From contig DBOL01000087.1 of assembly GCA_002299555.1 (NCBI GenBank), positions 1-9,353 of the forward strand: a stretch of DNA of 9,353 bases. The letters are read 5' to 3'. This DNA comes from Candidatus Aminicenantes bacterium UBA647. Its GTDB lineage: Bacteria; Acidobacteriota; Aminicenantia; UBA2199. Shown one piece after another: positions 6,983 through 9,353 of this stretch. The translations under genes were made by a program, and so were the position numbers. Numbering within the stretch: the stretch's first letter is position 1; each line of letters starts with the position of its first letter. Below the pieces are notes generated by a model. The model ran no database searches, was not told the DNA's origin, and saw only the letters and a list, made by a program, of their open reading frames with translations.

Positions 6983-9253
6983 ATGAGATTATTGCAACCA
7001 ACTTTTAAAGGTATAATTTTTCTGTTGTTTTTTTCACTTATTTTTAATTTTAACTTTGGACAGGAACAGAAGAAGGTGGAAAAGGAATATCCTCCTGTCA
7101 GGAATTTCAAAGTTTCAAAGGCTGTGTCAAAGATCAACATCGATGGAGTCCTTAATGAAGAAGCCTGGACTCATCCGGAAAAAATAGGGATAGATTATGA
7201 ATGGTCCCCGGGCGATGCTACCAAACCACCTGTTAAAACTGATGTTATGGTTACTTTTGATGAAAAGAATTTCTATATAGCATTTGTCTGCTATGATCCT
7301 GACCCGAAGAAGATCCGTGCACATCTGATGGACAGGGATAGTATAAATACATTCATTCAGGATGATCATATCAGTTTTATGCTTGATACCTTTAACGATG
7401 AAAGGCGTGCATTTCAATTCAGAGTGAATCCGCTCGGAGTTCAGGCTGATGCGATTTTTTCAGAAATGGAGGGTTATGAAGATTTTTCATGGGATGCGAT
7501 CTGGGTTTCAGCCGGTAAGATTACTGAATTCGGATACGTTGTAGAAGTTGCAATTCCTTTGAACCAATTAAGATTTCCAAAGGAGAAAGGAGTTCAAACC
7601 TGGGGAATAGAAGCGGACAGGTCATACCCGAGAAATGCCAGGCACAGGATGAGCACTCATGTGAGGGACCGCGATAGAAATTGTATCCTCTGCCAATTCA
7701 ATAAAGCCACGGGATTTGTAGGGTTATCTCCAGGAAAGAACCTTGAGTTCGATCCGACACTTACCATGGTGAGAACTGATAAGATCGACGAGTTCCCGAA
7801 CGGGAGCCTGGTGAGTGGAAAAGTTGAAGCAGAACCCGGAATAAGCGCACGGTGGGGCATAACTTCGAACCTGGTGTTGAATGCGGCTATCAACCCCGAT
7901 TTCTCCCAGGTGGAAGCTGATGTTCAGGAGCTTGAAGTCAATAACAGGTATGCAATACGGTACCCTGAGAAAAGACCTTTCTTTCTCGAAGGAGCGGATT
8001 TTTTCCTGACCCCTCTTGAAGCCATTTTTACACGGACAGTTTTCGATCCATATTGGGGAGGTAAACTTACCGGTAAGATCGGGAGAAATGCTTTGGGAGT
8101 ATATACAACAAGGGATAAGTTCAATAATTTAATAATTCCGTCAAATCAGGGATCATCATCTCATACAATTGTTGACGATGTTTACAACGGGGTATTCCGC
8201 TACAGAAGAGATATCGGGAGTGGTTCCGCTCTTGGAGTTCTGTATACCGGAAGAGAAGGAGATGAATATTCTAACCATGTTGTAGGTGGAGACGGGTTTT
8301 TCAGATTTGGAAGATCGAAAACCCTGAATGTCCAGTTTTTGAGATCTCAGACGGAATATCCAGAAGATATTGCGTCAGCTTATGGGCAGGAAACTGGTGA
8401 TTTTGGTGGGAATGCTATTTTTGCCGATTTTGTCCATTATTCCAGGAACCTTGTTTATCAGGTTCAATATACAGATCTGTCTGCAGGATTCAGGGCTGAT
8501 TCGGGATTTATCCCGCGGGTAGATTATAGAAAATTTGATGTATTGATCCGTCCCGTTATCTGGGGGAAGAGGGGAGGCTGGTTCAACCAGATCTCATTTA
8601 CCCTGAGGGGATGGTATATTACCGACCAGGATGGGGAAATGACCGACCAGAAGTTGTATGGGAATTTTACATACCAGGGGCCTCTGCAAACTGTTGCTCA
8701 AATGGCAATCAATATTTCAAAAGAAGTGTACAATGGAGAGACCTTTGACAAGAACTACCTTCAGTTCTATGCCGAAATGAAACCGAAAGGGGGTTTATAC
8801 TACTTCCTATATACCCAATATGGGAGTGTCATAGATTATACGAATATCCGCTCAGGTAAGTCATTCCAGATTATGCCGGGTGTTGAACTCGGACTGGGGA
8901 GAAATCTGAATGTCAATCTCAGTCACATTTATGAACATTTTACATATGAGGGGAATAAGGTCTACACGGCAAATCTTCTTCAGACAAAATTCGTTTACAA
9001 TCTGAACATCAGAACATTTGTCAGGGCCATTATTCAATATACCCATATAGACAGAAATACAGGACTCTATATCGTGCCTGTCGATGAGAAGACGAAGGCA
9101 ATATTCACCCAATTCCTGTTCTCTTATAAAATAAATCCTCAGACAGTATTATTCATAGGGTACTCTGACAACCAATATGGTATGAAAGGAATTGACCTGA
9201 CAAGAGCAGACAGGACATTCTTCCTTAAGATCGGATATGCCCTGGTAATGTAA
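6983..9253 (+). CDS. Outer-membrane protein with CBM9-like and DUF5916 domains
   Basis: AGGAGG at 6971-6976 with a 6-nt spacer supports this start. Residues 1 to about 26 form a signal peptide with a long Phe/Leu-rich core, probably cut before Gln27. Residues about 46-220 match the family 9 carbohydrate-binding-like domain (INIDGVLNEEAW at 51-62 and the DDHISFMLDTFND stretch at 127-139). The rest is DUF5916, recognised by INPDFSQVEAD at 303-313 and PEKRPFFLEGADFF at 328-341. It continues with many alternating aromatic strands typical of an outer-membrane beta-barrel up to the C-terminus (FLKIGYALVM). The length of 756 fits full-length members. C234 and C237 form a CxxC pair (CILC), and C103 is a third cysteine. 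The function of DUF5916 proteins is not established; binding or uptake of a sugar or other ligand at the surface is inference, as the CBM9-like fold alone does not prove carbohydrate binding. Confidence 0.9.
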   Translation: MRLLQPTFKGIIFLLFFSLIFNFNFGQEQKKVEKEYPPVRNFKVSKAVSKINIDGVLNEEAWTHPEKIGIDYEWSPGDATKPPVKTDVMVTFDEKNFYIAFVCYDPDPKKIRAHLMDRDSINTFIQDDHISFMLDTFNDERRAFQFRVNPLGVQADAIFSEMEGYEDFSWDAIWVSAGKITEFGYVVEVAIPLNQLRFPKEKGVQTWGIEADRSYPRNARHRMSTHVRDRDRNCILCQFNKATGFVGLSPGKNLEFDPTLTMVRTDKIDEFPNGSLVSGKVEAEPGISARWGITSNLVLNAAINPDFSQVEADVQELEVNNRYAIRYPEKRPFFLEGADFFLTPLEAIFTRTVFDPYWGGKLTGKIGRNALGVYTTRDKFNNLIIPSNQGSSSHTIVDDVYNGVFRYRRDIGSGSALGVLYTGREGDEYSNHVVGGDGFFRFGRSKTLNVQFLRSQTEYPEDIASAYGQETGDFGGNAIFADFVHYSRNLVYQVQYTDLSAGFRADSGFIPRVDYRKFDVLIRPVIWGKRGGWFNQISFTLRGWYITDQDGEMTDQKLYGNFTYQGPLQTVAQMAINISKEVYNGETFDKNYLQFYAEMKPKGGLYYFLYTQYGSVIDYTNIRSGKSFQIMPGVELGLGRNLNVNLSHIYEHFTYEGNKVYTANLLQTKFVYNLNIRTFVRAIIQYTHIDRNTGLYIVPVDEKTKAIFTQFLFSYKINPQTVLFIGYSDNQYGMKGIDLTRADRTFFLKIGYALVM

Positions 9254-9269
9254 TAATTAAATTTTTCAT

Positions 9270-9296
9270 TTTTCAATAATATTTAAATTATATACT
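9270..9296 (+). promoter_or_regulatory. Weak candidate promoter for the gene starting at 9325
   Basis: TATACT at 9291-9296 is a good -10 match, with TTTTCA at 9270-9275 as a poor -35 after a 15-nt spacer. It would start transcription about 20 nt before the ATG, leaving the ribosome binding site intact. The gap 9254-9324 is almost pure A/T, so chance matches are likely. Confidence 0.25.
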
Positions 9297-9324
9297 AACA
9301 GGTAGTTATTCCATGGAGGGTAGT

Positions 9325-9353
9325 ATGAGTAAGAAACCGGATATAGTTAAGGT
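9325..9353 (+). CDS. Start of an unidentified gene, cut by the window end
   Basis: GGAGGG at 9315-9320 sits four bases before this ATG, and the frame (M S K K P D I V K ...) is open to the edge. An in-frame ATG at 9313 lies inside the ribosome binding site and is a less likely start. Nine codons are too few to name the product. The first residues are charged and do not look like a signal peptide, so a cytoplasmic or membrane protein is more likely than an exported one. Confidence 0.6.

Noticed and set aside
7127..7417. Minus-strand open frames opposite the CBM9/DUF5916 gene, and similar ones opposite the propeller and protease genes
   Set aside because: They have no recognisable domain and lie opposite well-conserved plus-strand coding sequence, so they are shadow frames.

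Overview
This AT-rich window is a bacterial chromosomal segment. It carries four substantial plus-strand genes, plus a gene cut by each edge of the window: an ABC ATPase that has lost its N-terminus and an unknown gene of which only nine codons are present. The protein mix suggests an uncultured lineage such as candidate phylum Aminicenantes (OP8) or a relative with a double membrane: an NHL-like 6-bladed propeller, a tricorn-type S41 protease, and an outer-membrane protein combining a family 9 carbohydrate-binding-like domain with DUF5916. The phylum call is inference from gene content and has moderate to low confidence. No rRNA, tRNA, transposase or CRISPR array is visible.

Layout. Positions 1-2480 hold an ABC exporter pair whose genes overlap by 20 bp. 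The permease has seven predicted membrane segments and an unusual extracytoplasmic C-terminal half of about 350 residues, probably beta-rich. Positions 2532-3536 encode an exported 6-bladed beta-propeller protein, 51 bp downstream and possibly in the same transcript. Positions 3694-6834 encode a 1046-residue exported tricorn-like protease with all expected catalytic residues. Positions 6983-9253 encode a 756-residue outer-membrane-type protein. A new gene begins at 9325. Every complete gene has a clear Shine-Dalgarno sequence.

The intergenic gaps are all shorter than 160 bp. Three of them contain a shared short repeat with the core ACCGTCCCC. After the protease gene it forms a perfect 27-bp inverted repeat with a 7-nt loop (6849-6909). 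After the permease and propeller genes only single arms remain (2479-2500 and 3575-3596). This resembles the REP/REPIN-type repeats mobilised by RAYT transposases, although no RAYT gene is in the window.

Taken together, the genes encode cell-envelope and exported functions: export across the inner membrane, periplasmic peptide processing, and an outer-membrane barrel. The sequence does not prove that they form one pathway. No clear defence system or other wholly new system was found. The most noteworthy items are the permease with a large extracytoplasmic domain and the dispersed repeat family.
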